A stretch of 64,000 bases of DNA from Granulicella sp. L60. Its GTDB lineage: Bacteria > Acidobacteriota > Terriglobia > Terriglobales > Acidobacteriaceae. Both the position numbers and the translations under genes were made by a program. The number at the start of each line of letters is the position of its first letter. Within the stretch, counting starts at the first letter, position 1. Below, piece after piece: positions 9,183-18,395 of the stretch. The notes beneath the pieces were generated by a model. That model saw only the letters and a program-made list of their open reading frames with translations. It had not been told where the DNA came from and made no database searches. The DNA lies in contig NZ_LMUR01000018.1 in assembly GCF_009765825.1 (NCBI RefSeq), positions 897,591 to 961,590 of the forward strand. Reading direction: 5' to 3'.

Positions 9183-10445
9183 ATGAAGAGCTTGACTTGC
9201 ATGATCCAGGCAACAGTACTTCGTCTGCGCATCTGTCTTTGCTTAGCGATTGCGTATTGCTGCGTTTGCTGCGGACGGTCAGATCACAAGGGTAGCGGGC
9301 AGGGCCGCCAAGCCTCACCCCTTAGCCCGGTTGCGGCGCTCGGCCGGCAATTGTTCTTCGATCCCGGGCTTTCGGCCTCGGGTAAGCTTGCCTGTGCAAG
9401 CTGTCATGATCCGCGTTTTGCGTACGGCCCTTCGAACAGTCGCGCTGTGCAACTCGGTGGGCCCAGCCTCAAGAGTCAGGGCAATCGCGCAGTTCCGTCG
9501 CTCCGATACACGTTGGACCGTACGCCGCGATGGATGCACGTCCGCGCTTACAGCGAAATCGAACAACTCACAGAAACCGATAGCGTCCCGACAGGGGGAT
9601 TTACCTCGGACGGCAGGTTCAACACTCTGCGTGATCAGGCGACGTTTCCGCTTTTCGCCGCTAATGAAATGGCAAATCGGAATGCCGTGGAGCTTGCCGC
9701 GAAACTAGCACATGTGCCCTATTCGCGGGCCTTTGTTGTTCTTTTTGGGAAAGCAATTTTTAGCAACCCGTCGCAGGCTGTTGCCAAAGCAACCGAAGCC
9801 CTAGAACAGTTCGAATTAGAAGATAGGAGTTTCCATCCATTCTCCAGCAGGTTCGACGCATGGATGGATGGCAAGGCGATGTTGACGCATCAGGAAATGC
9901 GGGGAAAACGTCTGTTCGACGATCCGAATCGCGGTAACTGTGCCTCGTGTCATCTGGATAATCGCGGGACGGATGGCTCTCACCCGATCTTTACTGATTT
10001 TCAGTTTGAGGGTCTGGGGGTGCCCAGAAATCCGGAAATACCCGCCAACGCAAATCCGGCTTTTTTTGACATGGGGCTGTGTGGTCCCCTGCGGACCGAC
10101 ACCGCCAGTGAGAATAAAGCGTATTGCGGGCTCTTCAAGACACCGACATTACGAAATGTCACTAGCAGAAAGGTGTTCTTCCACAATGGCCGCTTTCACT
10201 CCTTGCGTGAAGCTTTGCGCTTCTACGTGCAGAGGGATACCAACCCTGAGCGCTGGTACGCGGTAACCAGGCAAGGCAAAGTGCGCAAATTTGACGACCT
10301 TCCGTCCATTTACCGCGACAACATGGATGTCATCGATTCTCCGCTTACGTTACATCCGGGGCAGATGCCAGTCTGGAATCATCGGAACATCGATGACGTA
10401 ATTGCATTTCTTCGCACACTGAAAGACGACGATGTTGTGCACTAG
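9183..10445 (+). CDS. Di-heme cytochrome c peroxidase / MauG-family lipoprotein
   Basis: A 420-residue protein with two CXXCH heme sites, CASCH at residues 71-75 and CASCH at 253-257, the arrangement of bacterial cytochrome c peroxidases and MauG-like enzymes. Around the first heme it reads LGRQLFFDPGLSASGKLACASCHDP, broken here by the usual family spacing, and GKRLFDDPNRGNCASCH precedes the second. The N-terminus is hydrophobic and cysteine-rich (residues 16-30, ending CCVCCG), most likely a lipoprotein signal. It starts 5 bases after the phosphoesterase stop, so the two are almost certainly co-transcribed. Paired with a phosphoesterase, its oxidative role is unclear: peroxide removal or post-translational oxidation are both possible. 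Confidence 0.84.
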   Translation: MKSLTCMIQATVLRLRICLCLAIAYCCVCCGRSDHKGSGQGRQASPLSPVAALGRQLFFDPGLSASGKLACASCHDPRFAYGPSNSRAVQLGGPSLKSQGNRAVPSLRYTLDRTPRWMHVRAYSEIEQLTETDSVPTGGFTSDGRFNTLRDQATFPLFAANEMANRNAVELAAKLAHVPYSRAFVVLFGKAIFSNPSQAVAKATEALEQFELEDRSFHPFSSRFDAWMDGKAMLTHQEMRGKRLFDDPNRGNCASCHLDNRGTDGSHPIFTDFQFEGLGVPRNPEIPANANPAFFDMGLCGPLRTDTASENKAYCGLFKTPTLRNVTSRKVFFHNGRFHSLREALRFYVQRDTNPERWYAVTRQGKVRKFDDLPSIYRDNMDVIDSPLTLHPGQMPVWNHRNIDDVIAFLRTLKDDDVVH

Positions 10446-10871
10446 GCACGGGCAGAACGAGTTGCCGCGATTCTTCGCGCAAACACGCTCAGAAGTGGCT
10501 GCGAAACTCATTTGATAGTTGCGCTCCGAGCTGCTGGTAGTGAATCCGTAGAGCAGGATTGCGCCAATATCGAATCTTGTGCGAAGCCAATTCAGAGGCG
10601 TGAATCTCCTTATTGACGTTTGGTGAAATACCTCAAGGAGTGAATTGCAACCTGATCTTGATAATGGTCCGCAACGACTGACCGACTTGTAAGGAGAGGC
10701 ACGCAGCGGAACTCATCCTGGCCGGGAGCACGCGGCTTCATCAAAGGCCGAATAGATCGACGCAGACTTGTCTTCTCGACCAGACTAATCCTTGCAGTGA
10801 CGTGCCGGACCATACATTATCAGGACTCACATTACTTCGCGACGGGCACGATTTGCAGGTGTGCAGGGCTG
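10446..10871. other. Gene-free stretch
   Basis: About 430 bases lie between two converging genes. I see only short shadow frames on both strands and no hairpin with a T-run. Confidence 0.5.
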
Positions 10872-12008
10872 TTACTTGACGGGTTGGTAATTGGTAAACA
10901 AATCAACCACGCTTTTGGGAGAGTTTTCGTCGAAGAACAGCTTGATGTTTCGGTCCGCCTCCGAGGCGGCGGACGCGCTGCGAGGAAAGAGATCTTGTTC
11001 ATACGTGAGGAGTGCGGCTTCAACGTCACCGGGGTGGGCGGCTATGGCCTTCCCGAGTTCCGCGCCGTCGTACATCGCGAGATTAGCTCCTTCGCCAGCG
11101 AACGGCGACATCAGGTGCGCTGCATCGCCGATCAGTGTCACACCGGGTACTCGTTTCCATCTCTGCTCGATCGGAAGCGCATAGATAGGGCGAAGCACGG
11201 GGTCGGTTTCCGTGGCGGTGAGAAGTGCTGTCAGCGCGGGGGCCCATCCGTCAAATTCCGCGGTGACGCGGGCCAGGGTAGATATCGGGTCGGAGAAGTC
11301 GATACTCGCGATCCAGTCCTCCGGCTTGTTGAGCACCACGTATGCGTGCAGCGTGGCCTCGGCTTCGCGGTGTGCCATGATGCCTTTGCCTGGCGCAAGC
11401 GCCATCATCGTGCCACTGCCAACCGCTACTGCGCTTGCCTTGTGGCGCGTTTCGCAGTCGAAAAGGAAGGTCTCGATGAAAGCGGTGCCGACATACGCCG
11501 GTTTCGCGTCGAAGAGGAGCGGACGCACTCTGGACCAGGCTCCGTCCGCTCCTACCAGGGCGTCGGTTGTCACTGTCGAGCCATTTGCGAAGGTCACCTC
11601 GTGTCTCCCATGGCCAAGGGAAGATACTGCTGTAGTCTTGTGCCCCCAGCGAACCGTGCCGGCAGGAAGGGATTCCAGCAGAATGCGACGAAGGTCTCCG
11701 CGGGGTACCTCAGGTCGACCGCCGTTGCCCTTATCTGGCTGGTACAGCAGGACATTGGCATCCTTGTCGAGGACGCACTGTGACTCGGCCTCAGCCTGGA
11801 TAAGCTTGCGGAATTCTTCAAAGAGTCCCGCTGCCTTGAGTGCGAGCTGCCCGTTGTATTCGTGGATATCGAGCAAACCACCTTGTCCGCGCGCTTCCGC
11901 CGAAGCTTCCGCTTCGTAGACCGTCGCGGCAATGCCGTGAACGTGGAGGACACGCGCAAGTGTCAGTCCACCTAGCCCGCCACCGATGATTGTGATTGGA
12001 GTGTTCAT
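10872..12008 (-). CDS. FAD-dependent monooxygenase of the TetX-like class A family
   Basis: A 378-residue flavoprotein monooxygenase close in layout to TetX (about 388 residues). It has an N-terminal dinucleotide fold IIGGGLGGLTLARVL, the arginine-containing segment EARGQGGLLDIH, the PRGDLRRILL motif, the GADGAWSRVR segment, and the C-terminal FAD site LIGDAAHLMSPFAGEGAN. Residues that hold tetracycline in TetX do not look conserved in the middle domain (GSGTMMALAPG replaces the TetX glutamine region), so a tetracycline substrate is not supported. A decayed tetR gene stands divergently upstream with palindromes between them, so the gene was probably once induced by a small aromatic compound. 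It would act in the cytosol with NAD(P)H and oxygen. Confidence 0.84.
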   Translation of the reverse strand: MNTPITIIGGGLGGLTLARVLHVHGIAATVYEAEASAEARGQGGLLDIHEYNGQLALKAAGLFEEFRKLIQAEAESQCVLDKDANVLLYQPDKGNGGRPEVPRGDLRRILLESLPAGTVRWGHKTTAVSSLGHGRHEVTFANGSTVTTDALVGADGAWSRVRPLLFDAKPAYVGTAFIETFLFDCETRHKASAVAVGSGTMMALAPGKGIMAHREAEATLHAYVVLNKPEDWIASIDFSDPISTLARVTAEFDGWAPALTALLTATETDPVLRPIYALPIEQRWKRVPGVTLIGDAAHLMSPFAGEGANLAMYDGAELGKAIAAHPGDVEAALLTYEQDLFPRSASAASEADRNIKLFFDENSPKSVVDLFTNYQPVK

Positions 12009-12052
12009 AGTGATTCCTTCATGGTTCGAGGCCGCCGCATTTCTCCGGCAAC

Positions 12053-12090
12053 ATGGAACTCTAGTCCGTAATGATGGAATGGAGTTCCAT
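12053..12090. promoter_or_regulatory. Probable TetR-type operator pair
   Basis: Two adjacent dyads lie between the monooxygenase and the tetR remnant: an imperfect one at 12053-12069 (ATGGAACTCTAGTCCGT) and a better one at 12074-12090 (ATGGAATGGAGTTCCAT, with 6-bp arms ATGGAA/TTCCAT). The outer arms ATGGAACTC and GAGTTCCAT are also a perfect 9-bp inverted repeat 20 bases apart. Position and shape fit a TetR-family operator. The cognate regulator is now broken. Confidence 0.45.
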
Positions 12091-12380
12091 CCACGTCAAG
12101 ATTAGTACGGTTCAAAAAACACATAGCAAGAAGACAAGTAGCAGCCAGCGACGAGCAGAATCGTATTCACGGGAGCAAATCATTGAAGCGTCGATCGAGC
12201 TTTTGTATTGGCAGAGGAGAAGGCGGCCTTACGTTCCGCACCCTGTCCGAACGGCTCATCCCGGGTCCCCCGGCGCTATCTAGCGGCACATCGCCAACAA
12301 GAGGGATCTTCTGACCGCTGCATGCGACGCTATACGGCCTATGTGCCCTTCAGCATCGACGGGTTGTTCCATTGCCTAAT
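12071..12380 (+). pseudogene. Decayed TetR-family regulator (N-terminal DNA-binding domain only)
   Basis: Three reading frames together spell a TetR helix-turn-helix domain. The first gives SYSREQIIEASIELL (to about 12205). The second continues as GEGGLTFRTLSERLIPGPP (from about 12216). The third reads GAI, a TAG stop where tyrosine is expected, then RHIANKRDLLTAACDAI (to 12334). That is two frameshifts, the second apparently in a run of C residues, plus one nonsense codon. The C-terminal ligand domain is not visible beyond that. The gene lies divergent to the TetX-like monooxygenase, the usual layout of such regulators, so loss of repression there is likely. Confidence 0.72.
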
Positions 12381-12463
12381 TTGTGGAAGCGAGTCGTCGG
12401 TAGCATCACCGCGGCCATTCCATTTCTTAGCCATGAAAACTTCAAACGTACCCGGATAGTGGT

Positions 12464-13020
12464 TTGCAGGTGCAGTGGAATTGGCTGCAGTGCAAGATCG
12501 TCGGGAACCCTACAAAGAGGAACATTCTTCTAAGCCATAAGCAACCCGTTTCCGCTTATCTGCCCGAATTTCAAGCCGACGCATTTCTCTACGAAGAGTT
12601 CTGGAAGCTTCGGCAGACAATTCCCAATGGAATGCATTCTGTTCTGGCCTGGTTCTTCGGCCACGAACACAAATGCACTATCTATGACGACGACAAAACG
12701 GAGTTTCGCGCTCGGCTCATAGGCAACGGAGCAATCCCGCATAGCCACCAGACGCTGGTGCAGGCAGCCAAAGATGAGACGGAGACCAGTTGCACGCCAG
12801 TGTATCCGATCAATGATCGGATACTGGAAAAGGATCTGCTGGGGATCCAAGGACTGTCACTCGCCATAAACGGATTTGCCATCCTACACTGGACGGTCCG
12901 GACGCCTACGCTGAATATCTTAATGAAGATGGATCACTCTTTCTGAGCGAAAAATTGACCGGCAAATCGAATGAGGTGCTCGAGTGGGGAGATGGATATC
13001 GCCAAGTCGCGGCATCTTAG
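12464..13020 (+). pseudogene. Remnant of a metallophosphoesterase gene (C-terminal half, frameshifted)
   Basis: The frame from 12464 begins inside a conserved region (KRNILLSHKQPVSAYLPEF), continues with the metallophosphoesterase-like metal motif AWFFGHEHKCTIYDDD and LIGNGAIPHS, and breaks near 12890. In the next frame the protein goes on without loss: LDGPDAYAEYLNEDGS, LFLSEKLTGKSNEVL, WGDGYRQVAAS, then TAG at 13018-13020. So there is one frameshift, and the N-terminal half with the first metal-binding motifs is absent. The GHEH motif is the late histidine pair of calcineurin-like phosphoesterases. It abuts the tetR remnant, which marks 12.1-13.0 kb as a decayed segment. Confidence 0.66.
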
Positions 13021-13960
13021 TGTCGGGCTTGCAACGCTATAGCGATTATGGTCGGCAGCGGCAAAGTCCCCAATCGAGTGTCTAGTCTCATATCGTTTTT
13101 AGAAAGGCAAGCAGGGAAGTAGACGGCCTGATCATCCCACGGGGCCGGATGACTGCCGTTCGGACAGATAGCGGCCTCGGCATTTTTGCATCGTTACGAC
13201 CATCTTGCGAATGTCGTCGAGATCCGTTTCGCCTTGATTCGAACCGATTGTGATTGTCTTTCACTTTGATCTCGTGAAGGCGATCCTACCGCTGCCAGTC
13301 CTCTAAATTGCCTTTTACCTCGGACTCACTGTGGCCTTTTATTTGGTCGTAAATCTTCTCGCTGCGGAGGCGGAAGGCAGGGCTGATGAGCTCGAGCCAG
13401 GGCTTTAGACGACAGAGCATTCGGGATGCAAATCTTCCATAACGAATCTTGTGGAGTCAGGATTGTCGTAGTACTTTGCGGCCTCGAGCGCATTGGACGA
13501 CGCCAGTGAATCGGGTGAGAGTAGTTCAAATTTCAGTGCGGCAATTCGCTTTACGTAGGACTGGTTGCCAGTAGTCACGTTGGAGATCAGTTCGCCGCGC
13601 AGATGCTGTTGGTAGTTCAATGCGTCTCGTCCTGCTAGGAGACACCTCGCCAACCGGAAATTTATGTATGTCTATACAGATTTAAGATAATGTTTTCAAT
13701 TGTTTAGCTGCTGAACGCTGCTGTGTCAGTTGTTGGGGGCTTCGTGATGAACTGAGGGTCTGCTTGATTCTGCGTTCACTGTCATAGCCTTGCTCCGGCT
13801 GTCGATATATTGCACGCTGCTACAAATGAGGGAGAGTGCGTCAGCAATAGACCTAGGTCAAGGCAGCTGGGAAATCAGCGCCCGAGCGTTCTCGAAACAC
13901 GACGAATCGTGACAGGGCGCATCCCTGTCGAAGATTTGGATATACGCTAAGGAGGGCTCA
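13021..13960. other. Long stretch without a clear gene
   Basis: About 940 bases without a supported gene precede the exporter operon. On the minus strand 13405-13653 an 82-residue frame without an ATG (TTG only) contains SNALEAAKYYDNPDSTRFVMEDLHPE, which reads like genuine protein and could be another gene remnant, but I cannot name it. AT-rich sequence near 13660-13700 and the 100 bases before 13961 may hold the exporter promoter. Confidence 0.4.
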
Positions 13961-15403
13961 ATGCCACATTTCGCAGTCGGGCTTCAGCAATGGCGCTTCG
14001 ACCGTGATCACAAACATGTTGGGATGGCGGCGCCTGTTTGGAGCTGTTTGGTTCTAGCGGTGACCCTGCCGTGCCATCAAGTTCAAGCACAGCAGGACCA
14101 TCCTGTCGTCGACAACAGCCCCGTAATTTCGACCACGATCGCAACCGATAGCGCCGGAAGCGATGCTCTTCCGCTGTCCATGCATCAGGCTGTCCAACTT
14201 GGACTCAAACAGAATCCGCGATTATTGGCCTCCCGGCTTGAAGCGCTTCAGAGCAAACAGACGACAAGGGTGGCGCGATCCGTTTTTCTTCCCAAAGGCT
14301 CACTGACGGTTGAGGAGCAGGCCAATCGGCTCAACCTCGCTACCCTGATTGGACAGGAGCCGGGGCCTTATTCCGTCGGCCCCTATTCCAATCTTCAGGT
14401 GGGAGCGGCCTTCGATGTCCCGGTGATCGCTGTCTCGGCCTGGCGGAGCTACCAGGCACAAAAGCAACGGGAAGCAGCGTCTCAATCGGACGCCGCATAT
14501 ACCGAGGAGACGATTGCCAGCATCATTGTGGCGCAGTATCTTTCGGTCCAGCGTTCCAAGGCGACCGAGCGTGCAGTGCAAAGTCGAATCGACCTGGCAC
14601 AGAGTCTTTTCCATCTGGCGAATGACGCCCTGACGGAGGGTACCGGCACAAGCACCGACGCTCTGCGCGCCAATGTAGAGTTGCAGGTCGAGAAACAGAA
14701 CCTTGTCGAAGCGCAAGCTCAAACGGAAGCATATGGGTATGGGCTTGCCCAGGTGCTTGGGCTTGCTCAGAACCAGCGGGTCGTCGCCACAGAGGAGCTA
14801 AGTGCCGAGGGTCAGGAGTCGCCCAATGAAAAGCAGGCTCTCGCGCAGGCGTTCAACGGCCGGCCCGATTTGATGTCCTTGGAAGCTCTCCACAAGGCGG
14901 CGATTGATGACCGCAAGGCTTCCACAGCCGAGCGGCTACCGGAGTTCCATTTCGATGGCTTCTGGGCGCAAAGCGGACGCTCACCGAGTGATGTTCTTCC
15001 CATCTATACCTACCAGGGAGAAATGCGCCTACCTCTTTTCACTGGGGGCAGAATTACCGCGGAGATCCATCGAGCACAACTTGGGGAGGCGCGTGTAAAC
15101 CAACTGGTTGAAGACCGCCGTAACGTGATCACACAAGAGATCCGCACCGCGCTCACTCTTCTCCAGGCGGCGCGGCAAGAGCTTCAACTGTCGACTGAAG
15201 CTGTCAGGCTTTCGACGCGTGAATTGACCGAATCCCGCGATCGCTTTGCGGCAGGGATAACCAACAATATTGAAGTCATCACTGCGCAAAACTCACTTGC
15301 ACAGTCCACAGATAGCCAGATTGGCGCGATGTATCGTCTACAGCAGGCAAAAGCAGACCTATCTCGAGCACGCGGGCAGATCGCCGCAGACTATGGCAAC
15401 TAA
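13961..15403 (+). CDS. TolC-family outer membrane efflux protein
   Basis: A 480-residue outer membrane channel of tripartite exporters. A signal-like segment ends near VQAQQD (about residue 45). The family hallmark follows: LSMHQAVQLGLKQNPRLLASR begins the first coiled-coil repeat (about residue 67), and a second half-repeat starts near ALAQAFNGRPDLMSLEALHKA (about residue 290). Alternating long helical segments form the periplasmic tunnel. The start has an excellent AAGGAGG ribosome site 8 bases upstream. It is the first gene of a three-gene operon with an EmrA/HlyD adaptor (12 bases later) and a DHA2 pump, so it supplies the exit duct. The operon has no intact regulator beside it. Confidence 0.9.
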   Translation: MPHFAVGLQQWRFDRDHKHVGMAAPVWSCLVLAVTLPCHQVQAQQDHPVVDNSPVISTTIATDSAGSDALPLSMHQAVQLGLKQNPRLLASRLEALQSKQTTRVARSVFLPKGSLTVEEQANRLNLATLIGQEPGPYSVGPYSNLQVGAAFDVPVIAVSAWRSYQAQKQREAASQSDAAYTEETIASIIVAQYLSVQRSKATERAVQSRIDLAQSLFHLANDALTEGTGTSTDALRANVELQVEKQNLVEAQAQTEAYGYGLAQVLGLAQNQRVVATEELSAEGQESPNEKQALAQAFNGRPDLMSLEALHKAAIDDRKASTAERLPEFHFDGFWAQSGRSPSDVLPIYTYQGEMRLPLFTGGRITAEIHRAQLGEARVNQLVEDRRNVITQEIRTALTLLQAARQELQLSTEAVRLSTRELTESRDRFAAGITNNIEVITAQNSLAQSTDSQIGAMYRLQQAKADLSRARGQIAADYGN

Positions 15404-15415
15404 GGAGCGATTCCA

Positions 15416-16729
15416 ATGACCGAGCCGAATGCAGCTTCACCAACCCTCGCACCGTCGTCTGGGATTGGCGCACCGCCGAGCTTTACCGACCGGGTGCGTG
15501 CGATTGGAGAGTGGGCCCGGAACCACAAAATTTATATTGTCGTTGCAGTTATAGCCGTCATCCTTTCCGTTTTCTGGGTCTTCACCCAGGACGTCAATCC
15601 AGGTACCGATGACGCAGAGGTGGATGGTCATTCGATCGTGATCTCTCCCCGTGTGCCAGGCTATGTCGAGAAAATGAACATCGATGACAACACCGTCGTG
15701 AAGACGGGAGACCTGATGATTCAGCTCGATCCCGCGGACTACCAGGCACGCGTCGATCAGGCACGTGCTGCTTTGGCAGTTGCACAGGCACGAGCTGCCT
15801 CTCTCAAGATCACCGTACCCTTTACCGTCGGCACAACCACTAGCGCAACCTCCGCGGCAGAAGCTCAGGTCGCGGCAGATGAAGCGGACCTAAGTCGTGC
15901 CACCACCACCTACGACCGGCTCTCCGTCTCAGAGCTGAAGTTTGCGGAAGCGAATATCGCTGCCCGGAAGGCGGAGATGGACAAGGCGGACATGGATGTA
16001 AAACGTACGCAATCATTGGCGGAACAATCCGAGATCTCTCACCAGCAGTACGATGCATATGTGGCGGTCTCGCAGGTTACCCGGAACGACTGGATTGCCG
16101 CTCAACAGCGGCTGGAAGCGACCAAGAGGGAAGCTGATGCGGCAAAGGCGGCGGAAGATACTGCTCGAGCGAGCGTAGTACGCGCACGAGCCGAGGTGCG
16201 CGAGAGTAAGGCGCAGGAACTCCAATCTGGCGTCCGCAAGGCGGACTATCAATCGGCACTCGCGGACGTTCAGCAAGCACAGGCGACACTCGATCAGACT
16301 CTCCTTAATCTCAGCTATACCCAACTGAGAGCTCCGATGAATTCCATGGTGACCAAGCGCACAGTCGAGCCTGGCCAGCAGTTTGCAGCCGGCCAGGCCA
16401 TGTTCGTCTTGGTGCCGTTGGACAAAATTTGGATCACGGCGAACTTCAAAGAGACGCAGATGGCGCATGTTCGGGCGGGGCAACACGTAACGGTTCGGGT
16501 GGATGCCTATGACGGGAAGAGCTTCGACGGTATCGTCGATTCGATCGCGAGTTCGACTGGGTCGAGAGAGGCGTTGCTGCCTCCGGAGAATGCGACCGGC
16601 AATTTTGTCAAAGTCGTTCAACGAATTCCAGTGAAGATTCTGGTCGACCGGAACTCCGATAGCGCTGCGGTCCTCCGACCCGGAATGAATGTCGAAGCCA
16701 AGATCAGAACGTCAGCGTGGATATTCTAA
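15416..16729 (+). CDS. HlyD/EmrA-family membrane fusion (adaptor) protein
   Basis: A 437-residue periplasmic adaptor anchored by one transmembrane helix (about residues 42-62, IYIVVAVIAVILSVFWVF). Next come the EmrA-type motif DVNPGTDDAEVDGHSIVISPRVPGYV (lipoyl half-motif, about residues 60-85), a long alanine-, glutamate- and arginine-rich coiled coil (about 115-290), then the returning barrel half with LSYTQLRAPMNSMVTKRTVEPGQQ. This is the normal EmrA layout. An AAGGAG ribosome site precedes the ATG. The stop overlaps the leader of the pump gene closely (47 bases before its start), so all three components are made together and span inner membrane to outer membrane. Confidence 0.9.
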   Translation: MTEPNAASPTLAPSSGIGAPPSFTDRVRAIGEWARNHKIYIVVAVIAVILSVFWVFTQDVNPGTDDAEVDGHSIVISPRVPGYVEKMNIDDNTVVKTGDLMIQLDPADYQARVDQARAALAVAQARAASLKITVPFTVGTTTSATSAAEAQVAADEADLSRATTTYDRLSVSELKFAEANIAARKAEMDKADMDVKRTQSLAEQSEISHQQYDAYVAVSQVTRNDWIAAQQRLEATKREADAAKAAEDTARASVVRARAEVRESKAQELQSGVRKADYQSALADVQQAQATLDQTLLNLSYTQLRAPMNSMVTKRTVEPGQQFAAGQAMFVLVPLDKIWITANFKETQMAHVRAGQHVTVRVDAYDGKSFDGIVDSIASSTGSREALLPPENATGNFVKVVQRIPVKILVDRNSDSAAVLRPGMNVEAKIRTSAWIF

Positions 16730-16775
16730 ACATTCCGCCCAGTGTTTTAAAGTGGAAGCCAAGTCGGAGGAATTC

Positions 16776-18395
16776 ATGGCCACGGCAGCAGCCTCGATAT
16801 ATGACCCATCCGTGGGTCCATCTCCAGCACAGAGCCGACGATTGCTTCTCGGCCTGGCATTGGCGACCGGCATGGAGTTCTACACGTTCGAGAGCATGAA
16901 TCTAGTGCTGCCCGACATTACCGGGACGCTTGGTGTGTCGTTTGATGAAGCCAGCTGGATACTCACGATTTACAGCTGCTTCTTGTTTCTGGGTGTACCT
17001 ATCTGTATCTGGCTCGCAGGGCACTTTGGCTACAAGCGTTTTCTGCTTTGGAGCTCAGTCCTCTTTGCGGCCACGTCGGTGGGATCAGCGCTTTCGCCTA
17101 CCCTGGGCATTATGTTGTTTTGGCGAGCGCTTGAGGGGCTAACTGGTGCGGGGCTCACTGTCTGGTGGCGCGCCTCGATCTATGTGCTGATGCCGAAGGC
17201 GCGGCGGAGTCCTTCCTTGATGCGTGTGTCAGTAGGACTCTATTTGGCAAGTGCTGCGGGGCTGCTTCTCAGCGGATTCCTCACCGATCGTTTGAATTGG
17301 CGGTTGATCTGCGTGCCCAATCTATTTTTGGCAACGGGAGCAGTCTTGCTGATCAGCAGAAACTTTCCGGAGTTACCACCACCCCATTCGGTTCGCCTGC
17401 AACATACCGATCGTTGGGGCTTGCTACTTCTGGCGATCAGCATTATTTCTCTGCAGATTGTGCTGAGCCGGGGCCACATCGACGATTGGTTCGGCGCGCC
17501 ACATATCCGTATTCTTGCTCTCCTCAGCGGGGTGTCTCTCTTAGCATTCGTACGCTGGCAGTTGAGTTCCGACAATCTCTATCCGCTTTTCGACATGAGT
17601 CTTTTGAAGGAACGCAACGTTCTGGCAGCCATGTTGCTCGGCATCTTCACGGGCATGATCCTCTCGGGGAGTCTCTTTGTTCTTCCGGAATTTATGCGGA
17701 TGGTCGACTCGCAGACCCATAGTGCCACCCAAACCGGCCGGCTTCTCTCGTTTTACGCGTTGGTCGCTGCTTCCGTCCGTCCGACGATCACAGGATTGGT
17801 CGCCCGCTTTGGGCCGAGAAAGATGATGGCAACAGCCCTCACTTTGATGATCTGCGCAATGCTTCTGCTGTACAGGTGGCTTACAACGTCCACTCCGGAC
17901 GGCTATTTCCTTTTACCCCTTGCTCTCTACGCTTGCTGCCTTGCCGCGCTCTTGCCTTCGGTAGGCTCCGGGACGGTAGCAAAGCTCGATCAGGCAAGAC
18001 TCCTTGACGGCGTATCGCTCTACATGACGTTCCGTCAGCTTGGGGCCTCACTCGGAGTTGCCTTTCTGACGATCATGATCGAGAGGCGAGAGACACTTCA
18101 TTCCTCACGGCTCTATGAACATCTTGATAGAGCGAACAACACGACTGGCGGTTTACTCGATTCGACCAGCGCGTACCTTAGGTCAAACGCAGGTGTCGAC
18201 AGCGCTGCATCCCATACGATCTCTATCGGACTTCTGGCGCGTACCGGTGTCCACCAAGTGGATGTGCTTAGCTATGCGGACTGTTTTCTTTTCATGGCTG
18301 CGGCCGGTTGTGTCGCGATGTGTTTGATACCCATCATGTCGCCCTTTATTCCTGCCCCGAAACAGCCACACGCCCTTCCGAGCGAGAGATCATGA
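16776..18395 (+). CDS. DHA2-family MFS drug exporter (EmrB-like)
   Basis: A 539-residue inner-membrane transporter with about 14 hydrophobic segments, as in the DHA2 family. I start it at the ATG at 16776, which has GGAGG 9 bases upstream; the open frame extends 29 codons further, into the adaptor gene. The motif LPDITGTLGVSFDEASWILTIY, split by the first helix boundary, is the usual DHA2 opening. The region GHFGYKRFLLWSSVLFAATS corresponds to the first cytoplasmic loop. It is the pump of the TolC-EmrA-EmrB-like operon and should export hydrophobic or aromatic toxicants by proton antiport. The substrate cannot be told from sequence. Confidence 0.9.
   Translation: MATAAASIYDPSVGPSPAQSRRLLLGLALATGMEFYTFESMNLVLPDITGTLGVSFDEASWILTIYSCFLFLGVPICIWLAGHFGYKRFLLWSSVLFAATSVGSALSPTLGIMLFWRALEGLTGAGLTVWWRASIYVLMPKARRSPSLMRVSVGLYLASAAGLLLSGFLTDRLNWRLICVPNLFLATGAVLLISRNFPELPPPHSVRLQHTDRWGLLLLAISIISLQIVLSRGHIDDWFGAPHIRILALLSGVSLLAFVRWQLSSDNLYPLFDMSLLKERNVLAAMLLGIFTGMILSGSLFVLPEFMRMVDSQTHSATQTGRLLSFYALVAASVRPTITGLVARFGPRKMMATALTLMICAMLLLYRWLTTSTPDGYFLLPLALYACCLAALLPSVGSGTVAKLDQARLLDGVSLYMTFRQLGASLGVAFLTIMIERRETLHSSRLYEHLDRANNTTGGLLDSTSAYLRSNAGVDSAASHTISIGLLARTGVHQVDVLSYADCFLFMAAAGCVAMCLIPIMSPFIPAPKQPHALPSERS

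Noticed and set aside
10797..11783. A long plus-strand open frame of 328 codons opposite the monooxygenase gene
   Set aside because: It is antisense to a gene with clear family motifs and its own translation has no domain pattern; high-GC third positions produce such shadow frames.
10872..12008. Calling the TetX-like protein a tetracycline resistance enzyme
   Set aside because: The family match is clear, but the region that contacts tetracycline in TetX is not conserved, so only the broad family is claimed.
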